64,000 bases of DNA. Origin: Clostridiales bacterium. Its GTDB lineage: Bacteria > Bacillota > Clostridia > Oscillospirales > Oscillospiraceae. The stretch covers positions 124,001-188,000 of the forward strand of contig JALFVN010000028.1 of NCBI GenBank assembly GCA_022787565.1, given 5' to 3'. Below, in pieces: positions 42,071-50,588 of this stretch (the stretch's first letter is position 1; each line of letters begins with the position of its first letter). The notes below the pieces were generated by a model. That model saw nothing but the letters and a program-made list of their open reading frames with translations, searched no databases and was not told where the DNA came from. The position numbers were made by a program, and so were the translations under genes.

Positions 42071-43423
42071 TTATCCTTTCAGCAGTTTCAGTTCCTCGGA
42101 GACACGGTCAAAGCGGCTGCCCAGAGAGGCCTTTACCAGCACGCAGTCCCCTTTTCGGATAAGCCGGGGCAGCGCGGCGATCAACTCCTCCCGGGTGTTG
42201 AAATGCATTCCTCTCTCTCCTGCCCCCCGGCAAGTCTCAGCGGACAGAGGCCCGCTGGTCAGCACCAGCTCCGCGCCCTTCTCGGCAGCGTAGCGGCCCA
42301 CGTCAAAGTGCATCTCTCCGCTATTTTCTCCAAGTTCCAGCATATCCCCCAGGATGCACACATGCCGCCCGGGCATTTTCGTCAGGGAGTCTATGCCGCA
42401 TTTCACGGAGTCGGGGTTTGCGTTATAGCTGTCGTCGATCAGGGTGATAAAGCCCGTGTCGGTGACGGCGGCCCGGCGGCCCACGGTTTCAAAGGAGGCA
42501 ATGCCCGCTTTGATCTCCTCGTCGCTGAGGCCCATCAGCAGACCCACTGCAGCCCCCTCCAGAGCGGCGTAGATCATGTGGCGGCCATAGGCTTTGATCA
42601 CCGCTGGGATGCGCCTTTCGCCGTATACGATGTCGCACAGGGTGTCTCCCCCGGCGGACAGGGCAATGTTTTCCGCTCTCACGTCGCAATCCTGCCCCAG
42701 TCCGAAGCTGATCTTTTTCTGGCGGCACTGGAGGCCCCGCAGCTTCTCGTCGTCGCCGTTGATGATCACCGGCGCGTCGTCGGCCATAAAGTCCAGCATC
42801 TCGGTCTTGGCCCGGAGCACGCCGTCCAGATCGTGGAGAAATTCCAGATGGGCGTGGCCGATCAGGGTAAACACCGCTATGTCGGGCCGGGCGATTCCGG
42901 CCAGAACACTCATCTCCCCAAAGCCGGAAATGCCCATCTCCACCACCGCCGCCTGATGCTCGGGGCGGATGCGGGATACGGTCATGGGCACGCCGATCTG
43001 ATTATTTAAGTTCTTATCCGTTTTCAGTATATTCATCCGCTGGGACAGCACGGCGGAGATCATCTCCTTGGCCGAGGTCTTGCCCACGCTGCCGGTAATG
43101 CCGATCAGCGGCAGACGCAGATCACGCCGGTATTCGGCGCAGATCTGTTCCAGAGCCGTCTGTACATCCGGCACCAGAATGACCGGCCGCGTCTCCCCCT
43201 CGGGTACGCGCTGGGCCAGACAACAGACCGCCCCCTTGTCGAAAGCGGCGGAGATATAGTCGTGTCCGTCCACCCGCTCACCCTTATAGGCCACAAAAAA
43301 GTCCCCGGCTTCCACAGCGCGGCTGTCGATCACCACGCTGCCAAGCTCCGCGTTGAAGTCTCCCTCGCCGCAGATCCGACCGCCGCAGACCGCTGCCGCC
43401 CTTGAAATCGTCATTCCTCTCAT
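42071..43423 (-). CDS. murF: UDP-N-acetylmuramoyl-tripeptide--D-alanyl-D-alanine ligase
   Basis: 450 residues. It adds D-Ala-D-Ala to the UDP-MurNAc-tripeptide, the last cytoplasmic peptide step of peptidoglycan synthesis. The N-terminal substrate domain contains SVVIDSRAVEAGDFFVAYKG. The central ATPase has LIGITGSVGKTSAKEMI and VVEMGISGFGEMS. The C-terminal part has IDDSYNANPDSVK, the MurF hallmark. ATG 43423 follows GGAGG by eight bases. It stands apart from other mur genes in this window. Confidence 0.95.
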   Translation of the reverse strand: MRGMTISRAAAVCGGRICGEGDFNAELGSVVIDSRAVEAGDFFVAYKGERVDGHDYISAAFDKGAVCCLAQRVPEGETRPVILVPDVQTALEQICAEYRRDLRLPLIGITGSVGKTSAKEMISAVLSQRMNILKTDKNLNNQIGVPMTVSRIRPEHQAAVVEMGISGFGEMSVLAGIARPDIAVFTLIGHAHLEFLHDLDGVLRAKTEMLDFMADDAPVIINGDDEKLRGLQCRQKKISFGLGQDCDVRAENIALSAGGDTLCDIVYGERRIPAVIKAYGRHMIYAALEGAAVGLLMGLSDEEIKAGIASFETVGRRAAVTDTGFITLIDDSYNANPDSVKCGIDSLTKMPGRHVCILGDMLELGENSGEMHFDVGRYAAEKGAELVLTSGPLSAETCRGAGERGMHFNTREELIAALPRLIRKGDCVLVKASLGSRFDRVSEELKLLKG

Positions 43424-43507
43424 GGTTCATTCCTCCCGTGGAAGAAGTATAGCATAAATCAAAACTTAGCGCCACAAAAATATATGTCTCTGCCCGGATA
43501 ATTTTGT

Positions 43508-43536
43508 TTGCATTGACCCCGGAATTATGCCATACT
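43508..43536 (+). promoter_or_regulatory. Promoter of the TetR gene at 43560
   Basis: TTGCAT (43508-43513), 17 bp, CATACT (43531-43536). An ATG at 43527 lies within this promoter, which supports the later TTG start at 43560. Confidence 0.6.
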
Positions 43537-43559
43537 GTAGGTATGGGAGGGATGCAGAA

Positions 43560-44198
43560 TTGAGTCAGAGTGAGGAAAGAGAAAAAAACATCAGCCGGGT
43601 GATTGAGACAGCACTGGAGCTGTTCTTGTCCGACGGCATCGCGGAAACCAGCGTCAACCGCCTCGCCAAAGTCTGCGGCCTGGCCCCCATGTCTATCTAC
43701 CGCTATTTCGGCAGTAAAGACGCCCTGGTGGCCCAGGTGTGGAGCTATGCCCTGAAACGCTTTTATGAGCAATACATGGAGCAGTACAATGCCCTGTCCC
43801 TCGCCCGCTGCAGCGGCTATGAAAAGTTCGTGGCCAGTATGCAGGTCTATTTCAACACCTACTCCGAATTTCCCCGGTGGTACAGCTACACCCGGGAAAT
43901 GTTCTCCTACCGCTTTACGGAACAAATCGAGGGCGGCGAGATGTACAACGTTTTCTGGAAGTACTATGACAAGGAGATCCCTATCCCTGCCCTGAAAGCC
44001 CTGAAGGAGGGTATTGCCGACGGCTCCATCCGGAAAGACGTGAATATTTACGCCGTGTACCAGGTCCTGCTCAACGCCTACACCGGCACTGCCATCTATG
44101 AAAACCTGTCCTTCGGCGTGGCGCCGGTGGATATCGTGCGCTTTACCGGAGACCTGATAGCAAATTACATAAAAAATCCAGGTCCCGCTTGTCAATAA
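43560..44198 (+). CDS. TetR/AcrR family transcriptional regulator
   Basis: 212 residues from a TTG start, chosen because GGGAGGGA lies about eight bases before it and the ATG at 43527 sits in the promoter. The helix-turn-helix is TSVNRLAKVCGLAPMSIYRY with FGSKDALVAQVW behind it. The C-terminal domain is all-helical and Tyr/Phe-rich. It is divergent from murF and lies upstream of the Crp/oleate hydratase operon, with its own terminator. It might sense fatty acids, but there is no direct evidence. Confidence 0.85.
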   Translation: MSQSEEREKNISRVIETALELFLSDGIAETSVNRLAKVCGLAPMSIYRYFGSKDALVAQVWSYALKRFYEQYMEQYNALSLARCSGYEKFVASMQVYFNTYSEFPRWYSYTREMFSYRFTEQIEGGEMYNVFWKYYDKEIPIPALKALKEGIADGSIRKDVNIYAVYQVLLNAYTGTAIYENLSFGVAPVDIVRFTGDLIANYIKNPGPACQ

Positions 44199-44260
44199 CG
44201 ACGGTTTTGCTTTTTCGTCAGAACTCTTTTCCCTTTGTGTGACTTTTGATACGGACTTCA

Positions 44261-44311
44261 GGCACAGTTTTGATAAAATTTTACCAGACATTGAACTGTG
44301 CCTTTTTTTAT
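44261..44311 (+). terminator. Terminator after the TetR gene
   Basis: GGCACAGTT (44261-44269) pairs with AACTGTGCC across a loop of about 25-30 bases, followed directly by TTTTTTT. Confidence 0.75.
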
Positions 44312-44370
44312 GGACATAGATGTTAGTACATATAACATCATCGCAGACAGGATTGTCAGGAGGCGATTCA

Positions 44371-45081
44371 ATGAATTTGACAGAAACATACCGCAGCCGT
44401 CTGGCTGAGCTGTTCCCCTTCTGGTGCGCACTTAACGCGGAGCAGCAGGAGCGGCTGAAAAACGCGCTGCAGGTGAAATGCGTGGGCAAAAATGAGCTTG
44501 TGAGCATCGAAAGTCCGCGCAAGGACGGACTGATACTGGTGCTGGAAGGGCGGCTTCGGGTCTATATCTCGGCGGAAAACGGCCGGGAGATCAGTATTCT
44601 TTTCCTCACCAGAGGGGACCCCTTCAGCATCATTACCGTGGACAATGCCGGCCCCTTTGACATCGTGCCCCAGCTCCAGGCCACGGATCGGGCCGTTCTG
44701 GCCTACATTCCCAAGGCGGATTTTGTGTCTGTGGCCTACTGTGTGCCCCAGGCTTCGGAGTATCTTCTGAACGTGGCGGCCAGAAACGCCCAGGGCATAC
44801 TCAACTGCATTGAAAAGCACCTGTTCAGCTCCCTGCGCCACGGTGTGGCCCGCATCATCCTGGAGCAGGCCGAACGGGAAAAGAGCGACAGCATCCATAT
44901 CACCCACGAGCAGATCGCAAACCACCTGGGCACTACCAGAGAGGTAGTCAGCCGGGAGGTGGAGCAGCTGCGCTGCGCGGGCATCATCTCCACTGCCCGG
45001 GGCCGGATCGGCATCCTGGATCGGGGCAGGCTCAGTATTCTGGGGATCATGCGGATCTCATCCGCAAAAACAATAAACTGA
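44371..45081 (+). CDS. Crp/Fnr family transcriptional regulator
   Basis: 236 residues. The cyclic-nucleotide-binding-like beta domain lies at about 20-125 (ILVLEGRLRVYISAENGREI, then LFLTRGDPFSI). The dimer helix is followed by a Crp-type HTH (ITHEQIANHLGTTREVVSRE). The FNR [4Fe-4S] cysteine cluster is not evident. ATG 44371 follows AGGAGG by seven bases. It is 17 bases before the oleate hydratase gene without a terminator, so it probably regulates its own operon. The effector is unknown. Confidence 0.87.
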   Translation: MNLTETYRSRLAELFPFWCALNAEQQERLKNALQVKCVGKNELVSIESPRKDGLILVLEGRLRVYISAENGREISILFLTRGDPFSIITVDNAGPFDIVPQLQATDRAVLAYIPKADFVSVAYCVPQASEYLLNVAARNAQGILNCIEKHLFSSLRHGVARIILEQAEREKSDSIHITHEQIANHLGTTREVVSREVEQLRCAGIISTARGRIGILDRGRLSILGIMRISSAKTIN

Positions 45082-45098
45082 TCAGGGGAGGAAAAAAC

Positions 45099-46889
45099 AT
45101 GTATTACAGCAACGGCAACTACGAAGCATTTGCCCATCCCGAGAAACCCGAAGGTATTGAGAAAAAGCACGCCGTGGTGATCGGCGCAGGACTGGCAGGG
45201 CTGGCGGCGGCCTGCTTCCTGGTGCGCGACGCCCAGATGCCTGGTGAAAACATCACCATCATGGAGGATATGCCGGTGGCCGGCGGCGCCTGCGACGGCA
45301 TCCTGAACGTGGACAAGGGCTTTATCATCCGGGGCGGCCGGGAGATGGAGAACCACTTCGAATGTCTCTGGGATCTGTTCCGCAGCATCCCCTCCATCGA
45401 AAACCCCGAGGTCTCCGTTCTGGATGAGTACTACTGGCTCAACAAGCACGACCCCAACTATTCTCTCTGCCGCGTCACCGAGAAGCGGGGCCAGAACGCC
45501 CACACCGACGGGCTCTTCAGCCTGTCGGATAAGGCCTGCATGGAGATCATGAAGCTATTCTTTATGAAGGACGAGGATCTGTACGGCAAGGCCATCAAGG
45601 ACATCTGGACCGACGAGGTATTCAACTCCAACTTCTGGTGGTACTGGCGGACCATGTTTGCCTTCAAGGACGAGCACAGCGCCCTGGAGGTCAAAAAGTA
45701 TATCCACCGCTTCATCCACCACATCGGCGGCCTGCCCGAGCTGAAGGCCCTGAAGTTTACCAAGTACAATCAGTATGAGTCCATGATCCTGCCCATGATC
45801 AAGTATCTCCGGGACCACGGGGTCAACTTCATGTTCAACACCTGCGGCACCAACGTGATTTTCGACATCAACCACGCCCGGAAGGTGGCTACACGCATCG
45901 AGTACACCGAAAAGGGCGAGCCCAAAGCCATGGATATTGACGAGAACACCCTGGTGTTCTTCACCAACGGCTCCAACTGTTCCAACGCCACCATCGGCGA
46001 CCACCACACCGCCCCGGGCTTTGACACCTCCGTGGGCGACAGCTGGAAGATGTGGCAGAACATCGCCCGGCAGGACCCCAGCTTTGGCCATCCTGATGAA
46101 TTTTTGAAGGATCCCGAGCTGACCCAGTGGGAGTCCGCCACCCTGACCACCCTGGATGAGGAGATCATCCCCTACATGCAGGCCATATGCAAGCGTGACC
46201 CCAGAAGCGGCATGGTCGTCACCGGCGGTATCGTCACCTGCCGGGACTCCGGCTGGGTGATGAGCTGGACCGTCAACCGTCAGCCTCACTTCAAGGTGCA
46301 GCCCAAGAATCAGGTAGTGGTCTGGATCTATGGCCTGTACACCAGCCGCATCGGCGACTATGTGAAAAAGCCCATGCGGGACTGCACCGGCGAGGAGATC
46401 GCCAGGGAGTGGCTGTACCATATCGGCGTGCCTCTGGATAAGATTGACCGGCTGGCCGCCAACAGCTGCAATTGCGTCCCGGTCATGATGCCCCGGGTCA
46501 CCACTTACTTTATCTGCCGCAACAAGGGCGACCGGCCCGACGTGGTGCCCGCGGGCGTAGTGAACTTCGCCTTCATGGGCAACCATGCCGAGACCTTCCG
46601 CGACACCGTCTTTACTACCGAATATTCCGTCCGCACCGCCATGGAGGCCGTGTACACCCTCTGCAGCGTGGACCGGGGCGTGCCCGAGGTGTTCAATTCC
46701 GTGTACGATGTGCGCGTGCTGCTGGAGAGCACCAAGAAGCTGATGGACGGCAGAAAGCTCACCGACATGAAGCTGCCGCTGCCAAAATTCATCACCAAGC
46801 CAGTGATCCGCGCCATTTTGAAGAAGGTGGAAAACACGGAGATCGGCACCCTCCTCCGCCGCTACGACATGGTGGACTTCGACCTGTAA
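45099..46889 (+). CDS. ohyA: Oleate hydratase (FAD-dependent fatty-acid double-bond hydratase)
   Basis: 596 residues. It adds water to the cis-9 double bond of oleate or linoleate to give 10-hydroxy fatty acids. The FAD-binding Rossmann motif is VVIGAGLAGLAAACFLVRD, with the conserved MEDMPVAGGACDG and GGREMENHFECLWDLF blocks that hold the flavin and the catalytic Glu region. The whole length fits the MCRA/OhyA family. It follows a Crp/Fnr gene in one operon with GGGGAGG as its site. In gut bacteria the enzyme detoxifies dietary unsaturated fatty acids. Confidence 0.95.
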   Translation: MYYSNGNYEAFAHPEKPEGIEKKHAVVIGAGLAGLAAACFLVRDAQMPGENITIMEDMPVAGGACDGILNVDKGFIIRGGREMENHFECLWDLFRSIPSIENPEVSVLDEYYWLNKHDPNYSLCRVTEKRGQNAHTDGLFSLSDKACMEIMKLFFMKDEDLYGKAIKDIWTDEVFNSNFWWYWRTMFAFKDEHSALEVKKYIHRFIHHIGGLPELKALKFTKYNQYESMILPMIKYLRDHGVNFMFNTCGTNVIFDINHARKVATRIEYTEKGEPKAMDIDENTLVFFTNGSNCSNATIGDHHTAPGFDTSVGDSWKMWQNIARQDPSFGHPDEFLKDPELTQWESATLTTLDEEIIPYMQAICKRDPRSGMVVTGGIVTCRDSGWVMSWTVNRQPHFKVQPKNQVVVWIYGLYTSRIGDYVKKPMRDCTGEEIAREWLYHIGVPLDKIDRLAANSCNCVPVMMPRVTTYFICRNKGDRPDVVPAGVVNFAFMGNHAETFRDTVFTTEYSVRTAMEAVYTLCSVDRGVPEVFNSVYDVRVLLESTKKLMDGRKLTDMKLPLPKFITKPVIRAILKKVENTEIGTLLRRYDMVDFDL

Positions 46890-46922
46890 ACATTTCCCTG
46901 TTCCCTATATCCCCCATAAAGG

Positions 46923-46950
46923 TCCCGCGCAGCAAGCTGCGCGGGATTTT
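46923..46950 (+). terminator. Terminator after oleate hydratase
   Basis: TCCCGCGCAGC (46923-46933), a two-base loop and GCTGCGCGGGA (46936-46946), then TTTT. Confidence 0.8.
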
Positions 46951-47040
46951 CATATCGTCATGGGCGAAAAAAGTAGTGCATATGGGAAAGGAATATGTTA
47001 TAATACTTTTTACGAGTTTTAGAAAAAGGAATTGTATGCT

Positions 47041-48024
47041 ATGAATTACGTTGTGGTGGATCTGGAGTGGAATCAGGCTATGAGCTCCAAGTCCTCCGTT
47101 TTCAACAAGCTCCCCATCCATCTTCGGGGAGAGATCATCGAGATCGGCGCCGTCAGGCTGACGGAGGACATGCAGCCGGGAGAGGAATTCACCGTGGACG
47201 TGAAGCCCGTCTATTTCCGCCGTATGCACTACAAGGTGAAAAAGATCACCGGCTTTGACAAGGAGCGTCTGGCCCAGGGCATCGCCTTTGCCGACGCGCT
47301 GGAGCAGTTTCGCGCCTGGTGCGGCGACGATGTGACCTTCATCACCTGGGGCTGCGACGACCAGGGGATCATGGAGCAGAACATCATCATCCACGACCTG
47401 GACTGGGACTGGATCGCCGGCTGGATCAACCTGCAGCTGATCTACAATCTCCAGACCGGCGGGGATAAGAACCAGAAATCTCTGGCCAGCGCCATGGAGC
47501 ATTTTGAAATTGAGCAGACCCGTGTGGCCCACGACGCGCTGGGCGACGCTTACAACACCGCCCTTGTCTGCTCCAGGCTGGACATGGCAGAGGGTCTGCG
47601 CCTCTATCCCGAGGCGGGAAAGATTCTGGCCTCCCGTATGCCCAATTACAAGCCCCCCAGAGAGTACACCGGACCGGAGGCGCTGCTGCACGAGAGCTTC
47701 GAGGGCTTTGTGAGCAAGGCCGCCGCCTTTGCCGACGAGAGGATCACCGACCTTGTCTGCCCGGTCTGCGGCGAAAAGCTCAGCGGCCTGAAATGGGTCA
47801 ACCAGGGCGACCAGCGCTATATGAACATTTTCAGCTGCCAGGAGCACGGCAATTATCTGGTAAGAGCCCGTTTCCACAAAAATGCCGATGACAACTCCTG
47901 GACCGCAAACAAGCTGGTCTATCAGGCGGACGAGGGCATGTGCGACTTTTACAAAACCAAATCCACCCAGGCCAGACGCCGGGGCCGGGGCCACACCGCC
48001 CGGAAAAACCGCCCGGCCAAGTAG
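47041..48024 (+). CDS. DEDDh-family 3'-5' exonuclease with a C-terminal zinc-binding-like region
   Basis: 327 residues. The exonuclease fold covers about 1-200. Exo I is VVVDLEWN (D and E), a middle Asp is in FITWGCDDQG, and Exo III is VAHDALGDAYNTALV (H and D). This is the RNase T/KapD-like group. A C-terminal module contains CPVCGEKLSGLKWVNQG and a later C-x2-H (SCQEHGN), suggesting zinc, followed by a basic Arg/Lys-rich tail that may bind nucleic acid. ATG 47041 is used; TTG 47032 is an alternative. Substrate (RNA or DNA) not known. Confidence 0.83.
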   Translation: MNYVVVDLEWNQAMSSKSSVFNKLPIHLRGEIIEIGAVRLTEDMQPGEEFTVDVKPVYFRRMHYKVKKITGFDKERLAQGIAFADALEQFRAWCGDDVTFITWGCDDQGIMEQNIIIHDLDWDWIAGWINLQLIYNLQTGGDKNQKSLASAMEHFEIEQTRVAHDALGDAYNTALVCSRLDMAEGLRLYPEAGKILASRMPNYKPPREYTGPEALLHESFEGFVSKAAAFADERITDLVCPVCGEKLSGLKWVNQGDQRYMNIFSCQEHGNYLVRARFHKNADDNSWTANKLVYQADEGMCDFYKTKSTQARRRGRGHTARKNRPAK

Positions 48025-48099
48025 AATTAATCAATATTAAGAGATTTCCCGGGGAAACTGTGATAGAATAAGAACGACAAAGATTTGGAGGATAAAAAC

Positions 48100-48669
48100 A
48101 TGAAAAAGATCTTGTCTTTGCTCTTTTGCCTTGCCCTTGGTTTCTCTCTCTGCGCCTGCGGCGAACAGACGCCGCCCCCCACCACCCCTGTGCCGGATCA
48201 GGTGGAGGCCCCGGTTCTCCCCGTGCCGGAGGACAGCCCGGAGCCGGTCCCCGTGGAAAGCGCAGAACCCGAAGCGAGCGAGGAACCCAGCGCACCTACC
48301 GTCACTGTTACCCTCTATAAGGGTGATGATAACGCGGAGTTTGTGATCCCCGTGGAGTGCGAGATCGCCGGGCAGAGCCCTCAGGCCATTGCGGATAAGC
48401 TTGTCGAACTGGGTGTATTCAGCGCCCCGGTCACGGCCAACAGCTTCACCGTGGATAACAGCAATGTAATCCATCTGGACATGGGCCAGGATTTTGCCGC
48501 GCAGATTTTCTCCAGCGGCACCGCCGGTGAGCACATCATGGTGGGCAGCCTGGTCAACAGCTTCATCAGTGTGTATGAGGCGGACGCCGTGCTGATCACC
48601 GTCGACGGCAATCCCTTCGAAAGCGGCCACGCGGTCTATGACTATGCGCTGAGCTTCTTTGAAAACTGA
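48100..48669 (+). CDS. Lipoprotein with a GerMN-like domain
   Basis: 189 residues. A lipoprotein signal peptide ends at SLCAC (lipidated Cys at about 21). A Pro/Glu-rich linker (about 25-70) precedes a GerMN-like domain (about 72-185). Its features are VTLYKGDDNAEFVIPVECEI, VIHLDMGQDFAAQIFSSGT, SLVNSFISVYEADAVLITVD and GNPFESGH. GerM is a spore protein of Bacillus, and the domain also occurs in other secreted lipoproteins, so the role is uncertain. GGAGGA lies before the ATG. Confidence 0.68.
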   Translation: MKKILSLLFCLALGFSLCACGEQTPPPTTPVPDQVEAPVLPVPEDSPEPVPVESAEPEASEEPSAPTVTVTLYKGDDNAEFVIPVECEIAGQSPQAIADKLVELGVFSAPVTANSFTVDNSNVIHLDMGQDFAAQIFSSGTAGEHIMVGSLVNSFISVYEADAVLITVDGNPFESGHAVYDYALSFFEN

Positions 48670-48680
48670 AGATCACAGAA

Positions 48681-48708
48681 AAAACAGCTCCTACCCGGAG
48701 CTGTTTTT
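48681..48708 (+). terminator. Terminator after the GerMN-like lipoprotein gene
   Basis: AAAACAGCTCC (48681-48691), a five-base loop and GGAGCTGTTTTT (48697-48708). Confidence 0.88.
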
Positions 48709-48716
48709 ATATTTCC

Positions 48717-48808
48717 TGTCATTCTGAGCCGCACAGCGGTGAAGAATCCCATGCTTAGGACATGGAAGCCCCCGAACACGGGATCCTTCGCTTACGCTCA
48801 GGATGACA
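48717..48808. repeat. Palindromic interspersed repeat (MITE-like), about 92 bp
   Basis: The ends are near-perfect inverted repeats, TGTCATTCTGAGC and GCTCAGGATGACA (12 of 13 bases complementary). A second internal pair is GAAGAATCCC and GGGATCCTTC. The sequence type (TGTCATTCTGAGC through GGATCCTTCGC) is one I recognise as a dispersed repeat in many Clostridia and other bacteria. It lies between convergent genes and contains no reading frame. Confidence 0.75.
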
Positions 48809-48846
48809 TGGCGGTTTGAAATGACAATGATTGGAGAATGTTGAAG

Positions 48847-49560
48847 TTAATTCATCCGGAACACACCGCCGGAAACCTCATCACACTGGACGGAGTTTGC
48901 CCGCACGTCGCCGCCGACGCTGTCGCAGGTCACGTTGGCCCCGGCGCTGACGCTGCCGCCCACATCGTCGCAGGTGACGCTGCCGCCGGCGGACACATTG
49001 CCGCCTACGGTATCACAGGTGACGCTTCCGCCTGCCGTAATACTGCCTCCCACCATATCACAGTTCACGCTGCCGCCGGCATACACGCCCTTGCCAACCT
49101 CACCGCAGTCCACGCTGCCGCCGGCCTTGACGTCGCCCTGCACATCCCCCTGGCAGGTGACGGAAAAATCGCTGCAAATATTGATGGCCGGGCCTTCGTA
49201 GCAAAACTCGATGCGCTTTTTCTGGTGGCCGTCCACGTTTCCGCTGCCGATATAGTTGTGCCCGCGAAACAGCACGGCGTACAGGGCGTCGTCGTCAGGC
49301 CAGGGGTAGTCCGGGGCGCTCTTTTTCGGCTCCTCCTGTACCACCGTCAGGGCCACCGTCTCCCTGCCGAAGAGGGAATCAATGCTGACGCTGAAAAGAT
49401 CCGCCAGCAGCGGCAGGGTGGAGATGTCCGGGCAGGACACGCCGTTTTCCCACTTGCTCACCGCCTGATAGGATATACCCAGAGCGTTTGCCAGCTGTTC
49501 CTGGGTCAGGCCCGCCTCTTTTCGCAGGCGCATGATATTTGTTCCCAGTGTTTCGTTCAT
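48847..49560 (-). CDS. XRE-type helix-turn-helix protein with six 15-residue C-terminal repeats
   Basis: 237 residues. Residues 1-60 are a Cro/CI-like domain (TNIMRLRKEAGLTQEQLANA, then LGISYQAVSKWENG). A linker of about 60 residues follows. The last 90 residues are six near-identical 15-residue repeats of the form GGSVxCDxVGGxVxA, predicting a stacked beta-helix like bactofilins or polymer-forming proteins, with a cysteine in nearly every turn. ATG 49560 follows AAAGGAGG. The combination of DNA binding with a cysteine ladder could give metal or redox sensing or filament formation; both are inference. Confidence 0.82.
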   Translation of the reverse strand: MNETLGTNIMRLRKEAGLTQEQLANALGISYQAVSKWENGVSCPDISTLPLLADLFSVSIDSLFGRETVALTVVQEEPKKSAPDYPWPDDDALYAVLFRGHNYIGSGNVDGHQKKRIEFCYEGPAINICSDFSVTCQGDVQGDVKAGGSVDCGEVGKGVYAGGSVNCDMVGGSITAGGSVTCDTVGGNVSAGGSVTCDDVGGSVSAGANVTCDSVGGDVRANSVQCDEVSGGVFRMN

Positions 49561-49640
49561 TGGAGCTCCTCCTTTTCGTTTCTGTGCCAGATTGTACATA
49601 TATTCCCGGAAAAAGCCAATAACTTATTCGTTGAAACCAC

Positions 49641-49678
49641 AAAAAGTTAACTCAACCAAAGGTTGAGTTAACTTTTTT
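49641..49678. terminator. Perfect bidirectional terminator between the HTH gene and ribF
   Basis: AAAAAGTTAACTCAACC (49641-49657), loop AAA, and GGTTGAGTTAACTTTTTT (49661-49678). It overlaps the ribF stop codon by two bases and ends the rimP-ribF operon on the minus strand. Confidence 0.92.
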
Positions 49679-50582
49679 ATCTATTTTCATCTTGAAAATA
49701 GCGTCTGGCGGCCTCCGCGTCCCGCTTGATTTGGGCGGAGAGGGCCTCGAAGGAATCAAACTTCTGCTCGCCCCGGATGAAATCATAAAATTCCACTCTG
49801 GCCTGGCGGCCATAGAGGTTGCCCTCATAGTCCAGCAGGTGGCTCTCCACGCTGACACGGTTTTCCTCGCTGACCGTGGGGCGGACGCCTACATTGGTGA
49901 CGGCCACATAGCTCCTGCCGTTTTCCAGAACGACTTTGGTGGCGTAAACCCCGTGGCGGGGCACCAGCACCCCCTCGGGAAAGTACATGTTGATGGTGGG
50001 CGTGCCCATTTTGGTGCCCAGATGGTAGCCGGAATGGACCGTGTCGGACAGCATGTGGGGGTGGCCCAGATAGCGGTTGGCCTCCTTCACATTTCCGGCG
50101 CTGATCAGCTCCCGGATATAGGTGGAGCTGACCACTCTGCCGTCCAGAGTGACGGCAGGAATCACGTCGCAGCCAATGCCCCGCTCCGCGCAGTATTCCG
50201 TAAGGCGCTGGGGATTGCCCTGGCCCTTATAGCCGAAGCTGAAGTCATGGCCCACCACGATCCAGGCCACGTTCAGCTCCGCAATGATGGAATCCACAAA
50301 CTCCTGCCAGGGCATACACATCACATGGCGGTTGAAATGGATAAAGACCACGTTGTCTATGCCGAAACAGCGGCGGATAATATCCTCCCGGCCGATGGCG
50401 CTGTTGATCAGGGGCACTTCCTTGCCGAACACCAGGTTATCCGGGTGCACGTCGAAGCTGAGCACGGAGGGCATGGCCCCGATCTCCCGGGCCCTTTCCT
50501 TTGTCTTGTTCAAAAGGGCGGCGTGACCCACATGCACGCCGTCAAAAAAGCCAAGGGCTATGGCTCTTTTTGTCTCTGCCAT
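49677..50582 (-). CDS. ribF: Bifunctional riboflavin kinase/FAD synthetase
   Basis: 301 residues. The N-terminal nucleotidyltransferase domain has LGFFDGVHVGHAALL and VVGHDFSFGYKGQG. VVSSTYIRELI ends it. The C-terminal flavokinase domain has LGTKMGTPTINM, the family G-x-P-T-x-N motif. It converts riboflavin to FMN and FAD. It is last in the translation operon, six bases after truB, as in many Firmicutes. Confidence 0.96.
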   Translation of the reverse strand: MAETKRAIALGFFDGVHVGHAALLNKTKERAREIGAMPSVLSFDVHPDNLVFGKEVPLINSAIGREDIIRRCFGIDNVVFIHFNRHVMCMPWQEFVDSIIAELNVAWIVVGHDFSFGYKGQGNPQRLTEYCAERGIGCDVIPAVTLDGRVVSSTYIRELISAGNVKEANRYLGHPHMLSDTVHSGYHLGTKMGTPTINMYFPEGVLVPRHGVYATKVVLENGRSYVAVTNVGVRPTVSEENRVSVESHLLDYEGNLYGRQARVEFYDFIRGEQKFDSFEALSAQIKRDAEAARRYFQDENR

Positions 50583-50588
50583 GGTTTC

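Noticed and set aside
48850-49119. Periodic 45-bp DNA repeat resembling a CRISPR or satellite
   Set aside because: The period is a multiple of three and the frame encodes the 15-residue repeats of the HTH protein. There are no palindromic repeat units with unique spacers and no cas genes.
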